Source: Planctomycetia bacterium (GTDB lineage Bacteria; Planctomycetota; UBA1135; GCA-002686595). From it: a stretch of 40,065 nucleotides of DNA. Made by a program: the position numbers and the translations under genes. Location: positions 1 through 40,065 of the forward strand of contig SXKQ01000170.1 in assembly GCA_005778045.1 (NCBI GenBank), in the 5' to 3' direction. Within the stretch, counting starts at the first letter, position 1. Every line of letters starts with the position of its first letter. This document shows, piece after piece, positions 1 through 8,476 of the stretch. The notes beneath the pieces are model-generated. The model worked only from the letters and a program-made list of their open reading frames with translations. It was not told where the DNA came from and did not search any database.

Positions 1-537
1 GATCCCGAAAGGCGGCTTGACGCGCGAGCTCTCCAGCACGTTCTTGAAGTTGAGGAAGATGCCCTGCGCCGTCTCAGGACGCAGGTAGGCGACCGAGCCG
101 GAGCCCTCGACGGGACCCACGTTGGTCTTGAACATCAGGTTGAACTCGCGCGCCTCCGTCAGCTCGCCGCCGCACTCGCCGGGCTTCTTGGAAGGCTTCT
201 CGGGGCAGCGCGCGTCGTCGAGCTTGTCGGCGCGAAAGCGTCCCTTGCATTTCTTGCAATCGACCATCGGGTCCGTGAAGTTGGACACGTGGCCCGATGT
301 CTCCCACGTCTTGGGGTTCTGGATGATGGCGCTGTCGAGGCCGACGATGTCGTCGCGCAGGGTGACCATGCGGGTCCACCAGGCCTCCTTGACGCGCCGC
401 TTCAGCTCGACCCCGAGCGGGCCGTAGTCGTAGGTGTTGCCGATGCCTCCGTAGATCTCGGAGGCCGGGAACACGAAGCCCCTGCGCTTGCACAGGGAGA
501 CGATCTTGTCCATCAGGCTGGGGGCGGGGGTCGACAT
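1..537 (-). CDS. glyQS: Glycyl-tRNA synthetase, homodimeric type (5' part; runs off the window)
   Basis: Charges tRNA-Gly with glycine in the cytoplasm. Reading the minus strand from the ATG at 537 gives 179 codons with no stop. The N-terminal core of the alpha2 class II enzyme is visible: a stretch reading [16 protein letters not shown], then [11 protein letters not shown], a Cys-x2-Cys segment (DCKKCKG) with a further Cys in the insertion, FNLMFKT, and the class II motif 2 region [11 protein letters not shown]. This is the glycine enzyme rather than the alpha2-beta2 form. The rest of the gene lies left of the window. It is divergent from mqnC across 138 bp. Identity is secure; the length is unknown. 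Confidence 0.95.
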   Translation of the reverse strand, partial: MSTPAPSLMDKIVSLCKRRGFVFPASEIYGGIGNTYDYGPLGVELKRRVKEAWWTRMVTLRDDIVGLDSAIIQNPKTWETSGHVSNFTDPMVDCKKCKGRFRADKLDDARCPEKPSKKPGECGGELTEAREFNLMFKTNVGPVEGSGSVAYLRPETAQGIFLNFKNVLESSRVKPPFGI

Positions 538-602
538 GGGCGCTCCGGATCGGGTCAATTGGGGCGGGGAGTGTAGGGAGCGCCGCACGCAGACTCCATC
601 GG

Positions 603-651
603 CGGCCATTTCGGCCCGTTGCTGAGACCGTGCAGGCACGGGAAATGGCCG
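603..651. promoter_or_regulatory. 10-bp perfect inverted repeat in the glyQS/mqnC divergent spacer
   Basis: CGGCCATTTC (603-612) pairs with GAAATGGCCG (642-651), with 29 bases between. A TATACT hexamer at 662-667 lies just downstream, 8 bases before the mqnC ATG, and could be a -10 element. The repeat could be an operator or an mRNA hairpin. The repeat is seen; the function is inferred. Confidence 0.4.
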
Positions 652-675
652 GGATGCGGCCTATACTCCCCCATC

Positions 676-1914
676 ATGCAGCAGGCTCCTGCGGCGCCCT
701 CGACGCCGGACTATCCCCTCTGGAATGCCCCCCTCGCCTCGCGCGCCAAGAGCGGCGAGGTGGCCCGCGAGCTCGACCGCATCGCCGACAAGGTCCGCTC
801 GGGCCAGAGGATCGCGCCTGGGGAAGGGCTCTACCTGCACGAGCACGCGGACATGCTGACCTTGGGTCTGCTCGCCGACCACGTGCGCCGCGCGAAGCAC
901 CCCGAGCCGCACGTCACGTACATCGTCGACCGCAACCTCAACCCGACGAACGTCTGCATCACAGACTGTGGCTTTTGCGCCTTCTATCGCCGCCCCAAGG
1001 CTGAGGGCGCCTACGTGCTGCCGCGCGAGGAGATCGTGGCCAAGATGCAGGAGCTCGCCGAGCAGGGCGGGCGCCAAGTGCTCATGCAGGGCGGACACCA
1101 CCCGTACCTGAAGAGCGACTGGTGGTGCGATCTCTTCTCCGACCTGCGCGCGCGTTTCCCCCAGATCAACCTGCACGCACTCTCGGCGCCCGAGCTCGAC
1201 CACCTCTCGAAGATCGACAAGCGGCCCGTCGAAGAAGTGCTGCGCGACCTGATGGCGGCGGGTCTCGGCAGCGTGCCCGGTGCTGGCGCGGAGATTCTCG
1301 TGGAGCGCGTGCGCAAGATCATTGCGCCCAAGAAGACCACCACCGAGCGCTGGCTCGAGGTACACCGCCGCGTGCACGAGGCCGGACTGCGCTCATCGGC
1401 GACGATGATGTTCGGCCACGTCGAGACCGCCTCGGAGTGCATCGAGCACATGACACGCCTGCGCGACCTGCAGGACGAGACCGGCGGCTTCACGGCCTTC
1501 GCCTGCTGGCTCATGCAGCCCGATGGAGTGCCCGAGGAGCACATCTATCCGGAGCGCAAGACGCCCAGCGTGTACCTGCGCATGCAGGCGCTCGCGCGCA
1601 TCTACCTTGATAATTTCGAGAACATCCAGACGAGCTACGTCACCGCGGGTCTCAAGATGGCCCAGGTGACGCTCTCGTACGGCTGCAACGACTTCGGCGG
1701 CACCATGCTCGAGGAAAACGTGGTCAGTGCGGCCGGCTGCTTCAACCTCGCGCCGATCCAGAAACTCGAGAACGTGATCCGCCGCGCGGGCTTCACCCCG
1801 CTGCAGCGCAACTCTTGGTACGGCATCGTCGACCCGCGCCATCCGGAGCTGCAGCGCGGCCCGGCCTCGGGCGCGGAGTGCCGCCCGCACGGCTGGAAGG
1901 GAGCGCGCGCGTGA
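676..1914 (+). CDS. mqnC: MqnC, cyclic dehypoxanthine futalosine synthase (radical SAM)
   Basis: A radical-SAM enzyme that turns dehypoxanthine futalosine into its cyclic form in the futalosine route to menaquinone. The 412-residue product has the cluster motif C94-x3-C98-x2-C101 after YIVDRNLNPTNVC, which is typical of MqnC, and the downstream segment QVLMQGGHHP. I chose the ATG at 676. The frame is open back to 619, but the extra 19 residues look like untranslated sequence. No Shine-Dalgarno site precedes the ATG, and a TATACT box sits so close that the message may be leaderless. The gene ends in a GTGA overlap with mqnE, so the two are co-transcribed. Confusion with MqnE or CofH is possible, but the paired neighbour argues for MqnC. 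Confidence 0.9.
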   Translation: MQQAPAAPSTPDYPLWNAPLASRAKSGEVARELDRIADKVRSGQRIAPGEGLYLHEHADMLTLGLLADHVRRAKHPEPHVTYIVDRNLNPTNVCITDCGFCAFYRRPKAEGAYVLPREEIVAKMQELAEQGGRQVLMQGGHHPYLKSDWWCDLFSDLRARFPQINLHALSAPELDHLSKIDKRPVEEVLRDLMAAGLGSVPGAGAEILVERVRKIIAPKKTTTERWLEVHRRVHEAGLRSSATMMFGHVETASECIEHMTRLRDLQDETGGFTAFACWLMQPDGVPEEHIYPERKTPSVYLRMQALARIYLDNFENIQTSYVTAGLKMAQVTLSYGCNDFGGTMLEENVVSAAGCFNLAPIQKLENVIRRAGFTPLQRNSWYGIVDPRHPELQRGPASGAECRPHGWKGARA

Positions 1915-3086
1915 GCACCGCGACCCTCTCGACGCGCGACGAGCGCCTGCTCGCTCTCGCACGCGCGCATGGCCTCGGGGCGATCGCCGAGAAGGTGCTC
2001 GCACGAGAGCGCCTCTCGCACGACGACGGGGTGACCCTGTACCGCAGCCCACACCTGCACGCGGTCGGCGCGCTCGCCAACCACGTGCGCGAGCGGCTGC
2101 ACGGCGACCTCGCGTACTTCAACGTCAACCAGCACGTCAACTACACCAACCTGTGCAACAAGCTGTGCCGCTTCTGCGCGTTCCAGCGCTTGCCGGGCCA
2201 GGAAGGCGCCTACCAGCTCACGCCGGAGCAGGCCGCGTCCAAGATTCGCGCGCAGCTCCACCAGCCGGTGACCGAGGTGCACATGGTGGCGGGCGTCTGG
2301 CCGAAGATTCCCTACTCGTACTATCTCGAGCTCCTGCGCGCCGTGAAGGCCGCACGACCCGCGATCCACATCAAGGCTTTCACCATGGTCGAGCTCGACC
2401 AGATCGCGAAGTCTGCGAAGAAGCCGCTCGAGATCGTGCTGGAGGAACTGAAGGAAGCGGGCCTCGGCTCCGTGCCCGGCGGCGGCGCCGAGATCTTCAG
2501 CGAGCGCATCCGCAAGGAGACCTACCACCTCAAGATCTCCGGCGACGAGTGGCTCGCCGTGGCGCGCAAAGTGCACCAGTCCGGGCTGCGCTCGAACTGC
2601 ACCATGCTGCACGGCCATGTCGAGACGCCCGAGGAGCGCGTCGACCACCTCGATCGCCTGCGCCGCCTGCAGGACGAGACCGGCGGCTTCCAGACCTACA
2701 TCCCGCTGTCCTTCCACCCGGAGAACAGCGAGATGGCGGACGTGCCGGGGCCGACGGCGGTCGACGAGCTGCGCGAGATCGCGCTCGGGCGCCTCCTGCT
2801 CGACAACATCCCGCACATCAAGGCCTACTGGATCCTGATGGACATCCCGATCGCGCAGCTCGCGCTCTCCTACGGCGCGGACGACGTCGACGGGACCGTG
2901 GTCGAGGAGCACATCTACCACGACGCCGGCGCGACCACGCCCGAGGCCGTCAAGCGTGCGGAGCTCGTGCAGTGGATCCGCGACGCCGGTCGCATCCCGG
3001 TCGAGCGCGACACGCTCTACAACGTGGTGTGGAGCGCCGATCCCGAGCTCGCGCCGGTCGGCCAGCCTGCGCCTGTCGCGAACTAG
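1911..3086 (+). CDS. mqnE: MqnE, aminodeoxyfutalosine synthase (radical SAM)
   Basis: Joins the enolpyruvyl-benzoate product of MqnA to SAM to make aminodeoxyfutalosine, the step after MqnA in the futalosine pathway. The 391-residue protein carries C82-x3-C86-x2-C89 in VNYTNLCNKLCRFCAF, and the MqnE-type stretches EVHMVAGVWPKIPYSYY and HIKAFTMVELDQIA. It starts at a GTG overlapping the mqnC stop by 4 bases, which fits the family N-terminus; the frame extends upstream to 1815 only inside mqnC. mqnA is 5.4 kb away on the same strand. mqnB and mqnD are not in the window. Confidence 0.92.
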   Translation: MSTATLSTRDERLLALARAHGLGAIAEKVLARERLSHDDGVTLYRSPHLHAVGALANHVRERLHGDLAYFNVNQHVNYTNLCNKLCRFCAFQRLPGQEGAYQLTPEQAASKIRAQLHQPVTEVHMVAGVWPKIPYSYYLELLRAVKAARPAIHIKAFTMVELDQIAKSAKKPLEIVLEELKEAGLGSVPGGGAEIFSERIRKETYHLKISGDEWLAVARKVHQSGLRSNCTMLHGHVETPEERVDHLDRLRRLQDETGGFQTYIPLSFHPENSEMADVPGPTAVDELREIALGRLLLDNIPHIKAYWILMDIPIAQLALSYGADDVDGTVVEEHIYHDAGATTPEAVKRAELVQWIRDAGRIPVERDTLYNVVWSADPELAPVGQPAPVAN

Positions 3087-3595
3087 GCCCGCCACTCATG
3101 GCGCGCGGCGCATCCGCGGCGATCACCAGACCGCGAGCTAGATCGCATGCGCCCCGAGCTTGCCCGCTTGCTCGCCGACTCCACCGGGATTGAGCGGTGC
3201 GGCGAGGAGCACTCCGGCGAGGCCAGCTGCGGAGATCGCGTCCACGAGCCCGTGGAGAGGTAGCGCCAACAGCCGGGCGCAGCGCAGGCGCAAGATCGCC
3301 CCGACAACGATCGAGCCGACCACGAAAGCCGCGGCGAGCAGGCTGCATTGCGGCGCGGAGTCGTGGGCTGCGGCGCGCTCCCATCGGGCAGCCGCGCCTC
3401 GAACGCCAGCGAGGCGAGCGCGAGCGCCCCGACGACGCAGAGGGCGAGCGAGACCTTGTGAGCGAGAGAGGCACGGTCACGCCGAGGAGGGAACCGCAGG
3501 CGTTCCCCCGCAGGCAAGTGAGGCGTGCGGAAATCCCGTGCGAGGCCGCTACCAGCGCGCGCGCCGCGCGACGAGAGTGCAAGGAGACCCACGTG
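3087..3595 (-). other. Gene-free stretch with a possible broken membrane-protein gene (minus)
   Basis: No intact gene is convincing in these 509 bases. On the minus strand one frame encodes a hydrophobic segment (VSLALCVVGALALASLAF, about 3400-3455). A second frame carries two more (CSLLAAAFVVGSIVVGAIL and GLVDAISAAGLAGVLLAA) before a TAG at 3138-3140. A one-base shift near 3340-3375 would join them into a small protein with three membrane spans. This looks like a frameshifted relic, but I know no homologue and chance is possible in DNA this GC-rich. AAGGAGA at 3581-3587 is the ribosome-binding site of the next gene on the plus strand. Confidence 0.3.
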
Positions 3596-4147
3596 ATGCA
3601 CCTGCGCTGGATTCAACTGCCGTTCCGACCCGAATGCGGCGGCTTCGACGAGGCACCGCTCGTCGAAGCCCTGCGCGAACAGAACGTGCTCGACGCCCGC
3701 GAGTACTTCTTCGAGCACGGAGGAATGCCGTACCTCGGCTGTTTCGTCGTGCTCGACGGCGAGACGCGTGTGTCGGCGTTCGCGACCGAGCCGGCGACGC
3801 GGCCTGCGCGGGCGGCCCGCGCCCGGAGCCCCGAGGCCGAGCCTGAGTCGGAGACCGAAGCGGCGCCTGCCATCGATGCCACGGGCCTGCGCGCGGCTGC
3901 CGAGCTGCGCCGCTGGCGCTCGCGCCGAGCGAAGGAGCTCGGGATTCCCGCCTATCGACTCTTGCCCAACCGAACGCTCGACGCGCTCGCGCGTATGCGC
4001 CCCATGACCCACGCGACCCTGCCCGAGGTCACCGGCATCGGAGCCGCACGCGTCAGCGCGCACGGAGACGAGCTGCTCGCTTGCCTGCGGTCCGCGGAGG
4101 CCGGCGGCCTGCTCGACAGCCTCCCGTTGCCGACGGCCGCGGAGTGA
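3596..4147 (+). CDS. HRDC domain protein
   Basis: A 183-residue soluble protein. Residues about 100-167 form an HRDC domain, the helical nucleic-acid-binding module of RecQ helicases and RNase D: LRRWRSRRAKELGIPAYRLL, then RTLDALARMRP and LPEVTGIGAARVSAHGDELL. The first 60 residues (MHLRWIQLPF, then ALREQNVLDAREYFFEHGG) form a small separate domain that I have seen only with stand-alone HRDC proteins. An Ala/Glu/Arg-rich linker joins them. The ATG at 3596 has the strong site AAGGAGA 8 bases upstream; a GTG at 3593 is the alternative. No helicase or nuclease domain is attached, so a role in binding nucleic acid is inference. Confidence 0.8.
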   Translation: MHLRWIQLPFRPECGGFDEAPLVEALREQNVLDAREYFFEHGGMPYLGCFVVLDGETRVSAFATEPATRPARAARARSPEAEPESETEAAPAIDATGLRAAAELRRWRSRRAKELGIPAYRLLPNRTLDALARMRPMTHATLPEVTGIGAARVSAHGDELLACLRSAEAGGLLDSLPLPTAAE

Positions 4148-4205
4148 TGGCCATGCCGAGGAGCGGGATCCCCGCGACCGGCGCGCGCGCTCCTTGCGGC
4201 ACGGC

Positions 4206-4243
4206 GGGGTTGTGCGGGGACAAGGTAACCCTGCACAATCCCC
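4206..4243 (+). promoter_or_regulatory. Strong hairpin ending 3 bases before a GTG start
   Basis: GGGGTTGTGC (4206-4215) pairs with GCACAATCCCC (4233-4243, one bulged T), and the inner GGGG/CCCT bases extend the stem to about 14 bp around a 9-base loop. It occupies the place of the ribosome-binding site of the gene starting at 4247. It could limit translation, or end transcription of the HRDC gene; there is no T-tract. Confidence 0.4.
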
Positions 4244-4246
4244 TCC

Positions 4247-5689
4247 GTGGAGTTCACCGATAGCGAGCCGTGGTTTGGACGCCGACGACCGTGGCTGTGG
4301 CTCGGCGCCGCGTTCGGCAGCTGCGCGATCCTTGCGCTCATCACGTTGGGACTCGTGGTGCGCTTTGCGCACTCGGCCGTGAAGACCGAACGGGCGCGCT
4401 CCCCCTATCCGACGTGGTCCCCTAGCCCGGGAGTCTCGGCGCCCGAACCCGACGCGCTCGCGGTGTGGGTCCAGCAACTCGAGCGCACGCCGCCCGAACC
4501 CTTCTATCCGGGCCAGTGGCCGGGCACGCGACTCAAAAGCGCCGGTCGGGCGCTCCCCACGGGGCCGGGGACGACGCGGACCGCGTCGTACCCGAGGTAC
4601 TCGACGCCCGGGGTGGCCGCAGACGTCCCGACCGAGTGCGGCGCCGACCCCGTCGCGCTCCTCAGCCACCCGGCCGGCATCGAGGGCTGGCTCGGGCAAC
4701 ACGTCGCGAATCCGGTCCTCGCGAGACAGAACCTCGACTGCCTGCGCGCGCTCCTGCGGAAACGGATCGGTTCCGAGGCGCTGCAAGCGCACGCTCTCAC
4801 TGCGCGCGAGCTCGTCCGAGCGGAGGGTTCAGGCTGGCTCGCTCGCATGGAATGCGACGATCAACCTGAGCCGAAGCCCCTTCTCTATTCTCTGCCGGCC
4901 GTGATCCAGCACCTCGGCGCGCTTGCGACGCTCCGGGCGCTCGAAGGCGACGCAGCCGCCGCGCGCGCGGCACTCCAAGCGTCGTTGAGCCTGTGCGACT
5001 CACTCGCGGGCCTCAGCTGGCACGAGGCCTACGTCCACTGGCTCGACTGCGAGGGCATGGCGCTGCGCGGAGTGGCGGCGTGCATCGCGCTCTCTCCAGA
5101 GGCGGTCGATGCGGCGTCCCTCGCGCGCCATCTCGACGGACTCGATGCGCAGGCGCGCCACCTCGCTGCCTGCGAGCTGCAGCGCGCCCTGTGCGACCGC
5201 GCGTATGACCGTCTGCTCGCGGGCAAGCCGTGCGGCGCCGAGCACTTCGACTTGCAGCCCGAACCCGCGGGCTGGCGCGCACCGCTGCTCGAACGTGAGC
5301 AGGCGGACGCGCTCGCAAGCTGGCGTCGTTACGCGGAGTGGGCGCGCGAACCCATCGCCACGCGTGCGCCCCCCCCAGCCTACGAACAACACCGGCTTGC
5401 GAGCGACGAGTACGCGTCGAGGGGACTCGGTGCGACGATACTCGTCTCCAGCGAGGCGCTCGCGCACCTCGAGACGCAAGTGGCCGTGCTGCGGGTCGCG
5501 CTCGTCGCTCGCCGCGACGGGCTCGAGGCGGCCAAGGCTGAAGCGAGCCGACTCGCGCCCTCGGCTGGGGGCCGGGCTCTGACACTCCGACCGGCCAGCG
5601 AAGGCCTGACCGCGATCGAGGCGCGCTCCCTTGTGGCGGGAGCGCTGGAGGAATCGACGTTGGACGTCTTCGTCCAGGCACGGCCCTAG
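4247..5689 (+). CDS. Membrane-anchored protein of unknown function
   Basis: A 480-residue protein that I do not recognise. Residues about 19-40 (WLGAAFGSCAILALITLGLVV) form one transmembrane segment after a short basic N-terminus, so the bulk should face the periplasm. A Pro/Ser/Thr-rich linker (about 47-115) follows, then an Ala/Leu-rich helical region with several Cys residues. The latter resembles helical-repeat proteins, but no clear repeat unit can be defined. It starts at a GTG straight after a strong hairpin. The next gene, an ATP-grasp ligase, starts 8 bases after the stop, so the two probably share a transcript. Confidence 0.75.
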   Translation: MEFTDSEPWFGRRRPWLWLGAAFGSCAILALITLGLVVRFAHSAVKTERARSPYPTWSPSPGVSAPEPDALAVWVQQLERTPPEPFYPGQWPGTRLKSAGRALPTGPGTTRTASYPRYSTPGVAADVPTECGADPVALLSHPAGIEGWLGQHVANPVLARQNLDCLRALLRKRIGSEALQAHALTARELVRAEGSGWLARMECDDQPEPKPLLYSLPAVIQHLGALATLRALEGDAAAARAALQASLSLCDSLAGLSWHEAYVHWLDCEGMALRGVAACIALSPEAVDAASLARHLDGLDAQARHLAACELQRALCDRAYDRLLAGKPCGAEHFDLQPEPAGWRAPLLEREQADALASWRRYAEWAREPIATRAPPPAYEQHRLASDEYASRGLGATILVSSEALAHLETQVAVLRVALVARRDGLEAAKAEASRLAPSAGGRALTLRPASEGLTAIEARSLVAGALEESTLDVFVQARP

Positions 5690-5697
5690 GACGAGGG

Positions 5698-6795
5698 ATG
5701 GCTCCCACCTCGCGCACGGCGGGTTCGAAGGGCAAGAGCGTGGCCGTGGCCGCGGCGCGCAAGCTGCGCGTGCTGGTCGTGATGCACGAGGACCTCGTGC
5801 CGCCGGAAGATCGCTCGGCGCGTGCCGGTCCTGCGATCGTCCCGTGGCGCACGGAGCACGACGTGCTCGCGGCGCTCGGCGAGCTCGGGCATGAGGTACG
5901 CCCCTTGGGCCTGCGCGACGACTTGCAGGTGCTGCGCCGCGCACTCGACGAGTTCGAGCCACACCTCACCTTCAACCTGCTCGAAGAGTTTCACGGCGTC
6001 GCGCTGTACGGTGCGGCGGTGCTGTCCTTCGTCGAGCTTTCGCAGCGCGCCTACACCGGCTGCAACCCGCGCGGGCTGATGCTCGCCCACGACAAGCTGC
6101 TGACGAAGAAGATCCTCGCTTGGCATCGCGTGCGCACGCCGCGCGGGCACTTCTTCCCCTTCGGCCAGCCGATTCGCGCGCCGCGCGCCGTGCGCTACCC
6201 GCTGCTCGTGAAGTCCGCGGTCGAGGACGCCTCGCTCGGCATCTCGCAGGCCTCGGTGGTCCACGGTGAGGAGAAGCTGCTCGACCGCGTGCTCTACATG
6301 CAGGAGACCTACGGCACGGACGTGCTCGCCGAGGAGTACATCGACGGTCGCGAACTGTACGTGGGGCTGATCGGCAACGCGCGCGTGAGCGAGTTCCCCG
6401 TGTGGGAGATGAGCTTCGAGGATTGGCCCGAAGACGCTCCGCGCATCGCGACCGAGCGCGTGAAGTGGAGCGCGGCCTACCAGCGCAAGCGCGGCATCCG
6501 CACCGGACTCGCCGAGAACTTCGAGCCGAAGGTGCGGCGCGACATCACGCGCACCTGCCGCGCGGTGTACCGCGCGCTCGGTCTCTCGGGCTACGCGCGC
6601 ATCGACCTGCGCCTCGACGCGCAGGGTCAAGTCTGGGTGATCGAGGCCAACGCCAATCCTGACCTCGCCCGCGACGAGGACTTCGCGGCGTCCGCCGCGG
6701 CAGCCGGCCTCCCCTACCCAGAGCTCGTGCAGCGCATCCTCAACCTCGGCCTCGCGTGGCGCCCGGCCTGGAAGCAGGGCGGCGGCGCGAGTTGA
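5698..6795 (+). CDS. ATP-grasp ligase of the D-Ala-D-Ala ligase type
   Basis: A 365-residue ATP-grasp enzyme that would join a carboxylate to an amine with ATP hydrolysis. The N-terminal domain has LRVLVVMHED and a segment on the height of the fold, LTFNLLEEFHG, like the LNGLHG region of Ddl. The ATP-binding part has YPLLVKSAVEDASLGI and VLAEEYIDGRELYVGLIGN. The metal-binding end reads ARIDLRLDAQGQVWVIEANANPDL. The first 20 residues form a basic tail absent from Ddl. Family proteins of this kind occur apart from cell-wall genes, and no mur gene is near, so the substrate is unknown. The ATG has GAGGG just upstream. Confidence 0.85.
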   Translation: MAPTSRTAGSKGKSVAVAAARKLRVLVVMHEDLVPPEDRSARAGPAIVPWRTEHDVLAALGELGHEVRPLGLRDDLQVLRRALDEFEPHLTFNLLEEFHGVALYGAAVLSFVELSQRAYTGCNPRGLMLAHDKLLTKKILAWHRVRTPRGHFFPFGQPIRAPRAVRYPLLVKSAVEDASLGISQASVVHGEEKLLDRVLYMQETYGTDVLAEEYIDGRELYVGLIGNARVSEFPVWEMSFEDWPEDAPRIATERVKWSAAYQRKRGIRTGLAENFEPKVRRDITRTCRAVYRALGLSGYARIDLRLDAQGQVWVIEANANPDLARDEDFAASAAAAGLPYPELVQRILNLGLAWRPAWKQGGGAS

Positions 6796-6796
6796 G

Positions 6797-7468
6797 CTAG
6801 CGTCGCGCGGACCACCATTCCGTCGCGGGCGGCCGAGCGCGGAAGACGAGCGGAGTTCGCAGCGTGGGATGCTCGACTTCGAGCTCGGCCGCGTGCAGAC
6901 CGACGCTCTTGTCCGGCAAGGGGCGCGCGGCGCCGTACTTGAGATCGCCGAGCAGCGGCGACCCGAGGCTCCCTGCGGCGACGCGCAGCTGGTGCGGCCG
7001 CCCCGTGCGCGGCTCGAGGTCGAGGTGCGCAAGCCCGCGCTCGAAACGAGCGAGGCGCCAACGCGTCACGGCGAGCTGCGCGCCCGCGCGCTCGCGCTCG
7101 AGGACGCTCACGACGTTGCGCTCGCCGTCCTTGTCGAGCCACTGTTCGAGCACGCCGCCCTCGCCTTGCGGCCGTGTCTCGCTGACGCCGAAGTACAGCT
7201 TGCGCACCGAGTGCGAGCGAAACTGCTCCGAGAGCCGCGACGCCGCCTTGCTCGTGCGTGCGAACAGCACCACGCCCGAGACCGGCCGGTCGAGCCGGTG
7301 CACCACGCCTAGGAACACTTCGCCGGGCTTCGCGTACTCGCGCCGGACCCACTCGCGCGCAGCGTCGTACAGGCTCTCGTCCCCACTCTCGTCCGGCACC
7401 ACCGGCACGCCCGCGGCCTTGTGGAGCGCGAGCAGGTGGTTGTCGACGTGCAGGACCTCGAGGTTCAC
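6797..7468 (-). CDS. Pseudouridine synthase, RluA family
   Basis: Converts uridine to pseudouridine in rRNA or tRNA. The 223-residue protein consists of the catalytic domain alone, with no S4 domain. The signature HRLDRPVSG holds the catalytic Asp60. LEPRTGRPHQLRVAAGSLGSPLLGD is the typical second motif. The short length fits the TruC/RluA-like branch. Its start overlaps the stop of the upstream methyltransferase gene by 4 bases, so two RNA-modification genes form an operon. It ends one base from the stop of the ligase gene on the other strand. The exact target uridine cannot be told. Confidence 0.9.
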   Translation of the reverse strand: MNLEVLHVDNHLLALHKAAGVPVVPDESGDESLYDAAREWVRREYAKPGEVFLGVVHRLDRPVSGVVLFARTSKAASRLSEQFRSHSVRKLYFGVSETRPQGEGGVLEQWLDKDGERNVVSVLERERAGAQLAVTRWRLARFERGLAHLDLEPRTGRPHQLRVAAGSLGSPLLGDLKYGAARPLPDKSVGLHAAELEVEHPTLRTPLVFRARPPATEWWSARR

Positions 7469-8409
7469 GGCGCGTCGAGCTCCGCCGCCGGCGGCGGCTC
7501 GAAGCCGCGCGACCAGCGCGCGCAGAATCCGCAGGGCAGGAAGCGGCGCGCGTGACCCGCTCGCTCGCGCTCCGGCAGCGCCAGCTCACCCGAGGCGATC
7601 GCACCGGGTCCGAGTACTCCGAGCAGGTTGTGGAACGAGAGCGGCGAGAAGCCGATCGCGTAGGTCGAGAGCACGAGCAACGCGCGCTCATCGAGTACGT
7701 CGCGCAAGGCCTCGACGAGCGGCGCCATGTGGTCCTCGAACTGCCACGTCTCGCCCTTCGGCCCGCGGCCAAAGTGCGGCGGGTCGACGAGCACCGCGTG
7801 GTAGCGCGAGCCGCGCCGCACCTCGCGCCGCGCGAAAGCGAGCGCGTCGTCGAGCAGGATGCGCAGCGCGTTGTCCTTGAGCCCCGAGGCGGCTGCGTTT
7901 TCCTTGAGCCACGCGAGCGAGGTCTTGGAAGCGTCGACGTGCGTGACTTCATACCCCACCTGGGCGGCCACGATGCTCGCCACGCCGGTGTACCCGAAGA
8001 GGTTCAAGAGCTTTGGGCGCTCGACGCCGAGCCGCTCGCGCGCGGCGACGACGAATTCCCAGTTCGCGGCCTGCTCCGGGAACAGGCCGACATGCTTGAA
8101 TGGGGTCGGCTGCACGACGCAGGTCGCGCCGCGCCAGCGCATCGACCAGCGCGCGTCATCGCGTCGCAGCGCAGCCCCCGCGCACGGGCCGGCGACCCAG
8201 CGTCCGCGCTTGCCACCGCTCTCCGGATCGCGCTCGAAGGCGAGGTCGGCCGCGTCCCACTCGGGTGCGTCCGCGCGGCGCGTCCACAGCGCCTGCGGAT
8301 CGGGCCTGCGCAACACGTGCGGACCGAAGCGCTCGAGCTTCTCGCCACCACCGGAGTCGACGAGCTCGTAGTCCTCGAAGGCGGGTTGGGCGAAGATGCG
8401 CGGCTTCAC
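7465..8409 (-). CDS. SAM-dependent methyltransferase, RlmI/RlmK-like
   Basis: A class I methyltransferase of the family that methylates cytosine or guanine in 23S rRNA. The 314-residue protein has a SAM-binding motif LLNLFGYTG (about 134-142), a following acidic residue in VTHVDASKTSLAWLKENA, and the catalytic-loop type motif VDPPHFGRG (about 208-216). The N-terminus KPRIFAQPAFEDYELVDSGGGEKLERFG is typical of this family. For that reason I prefer the GTG at 8409; a GTG at 8448 would add 13 unlikely residues. No PUA domain is apparent, unlike E. coli RlmI. It overlaps the pseudouridine synthase gene by 4 bases. The exact RNA target is unknown. Confidence 0.85.
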   Translation of the reverse strand: MKPRIFAQPAFEDYELVDSGGGEKLERFGPHVLRRPDPQALWTRRADAPEWDAADLAFERDPESGGKRGRWVAGPCAGAALRRDDARWSMRWRGATCVVQPTPFKHVGLFPEQAANWEFVVAARERLGVERPKLLNLFGYTGVASIVAAQVGYEVTHVDASKTSLAWLKENAAASGLKDNALRILLDDALAFARREVRRGSRYHAVLVDPPHFGRGPKGETWQFEDHMAPLVEALRDVLDERALLVLSTYAIGFSPLSFHNLLGVLGPGAIASGELALPERERAGHARRFLPCGFCARWSRGFEPPPAAELDAP

Positions 8410-8476
8410 GGTCGGAGAGTGTCCGCGAGACGGTGGGGCATTGTCCACGCCCGAGCGAGGGCCTACTGTGCGCAGG

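Noticed and set aside
3596..4147. HRDC protein as accessory of a diversity-generating retroelement
   Set aside because: HRDC proteins have been reported near such elements, but no reverse transcriptase or template/variable repeat pair is visible here.
4247..6795. The ATP-grasp ligase as the cell-wall D-Ala-D-Ala ligase
   Set aside because: No mur, ddl-cluster or division genes are nearby, and the N-terminal tail and segment differ from Ddl. A family name is safer.
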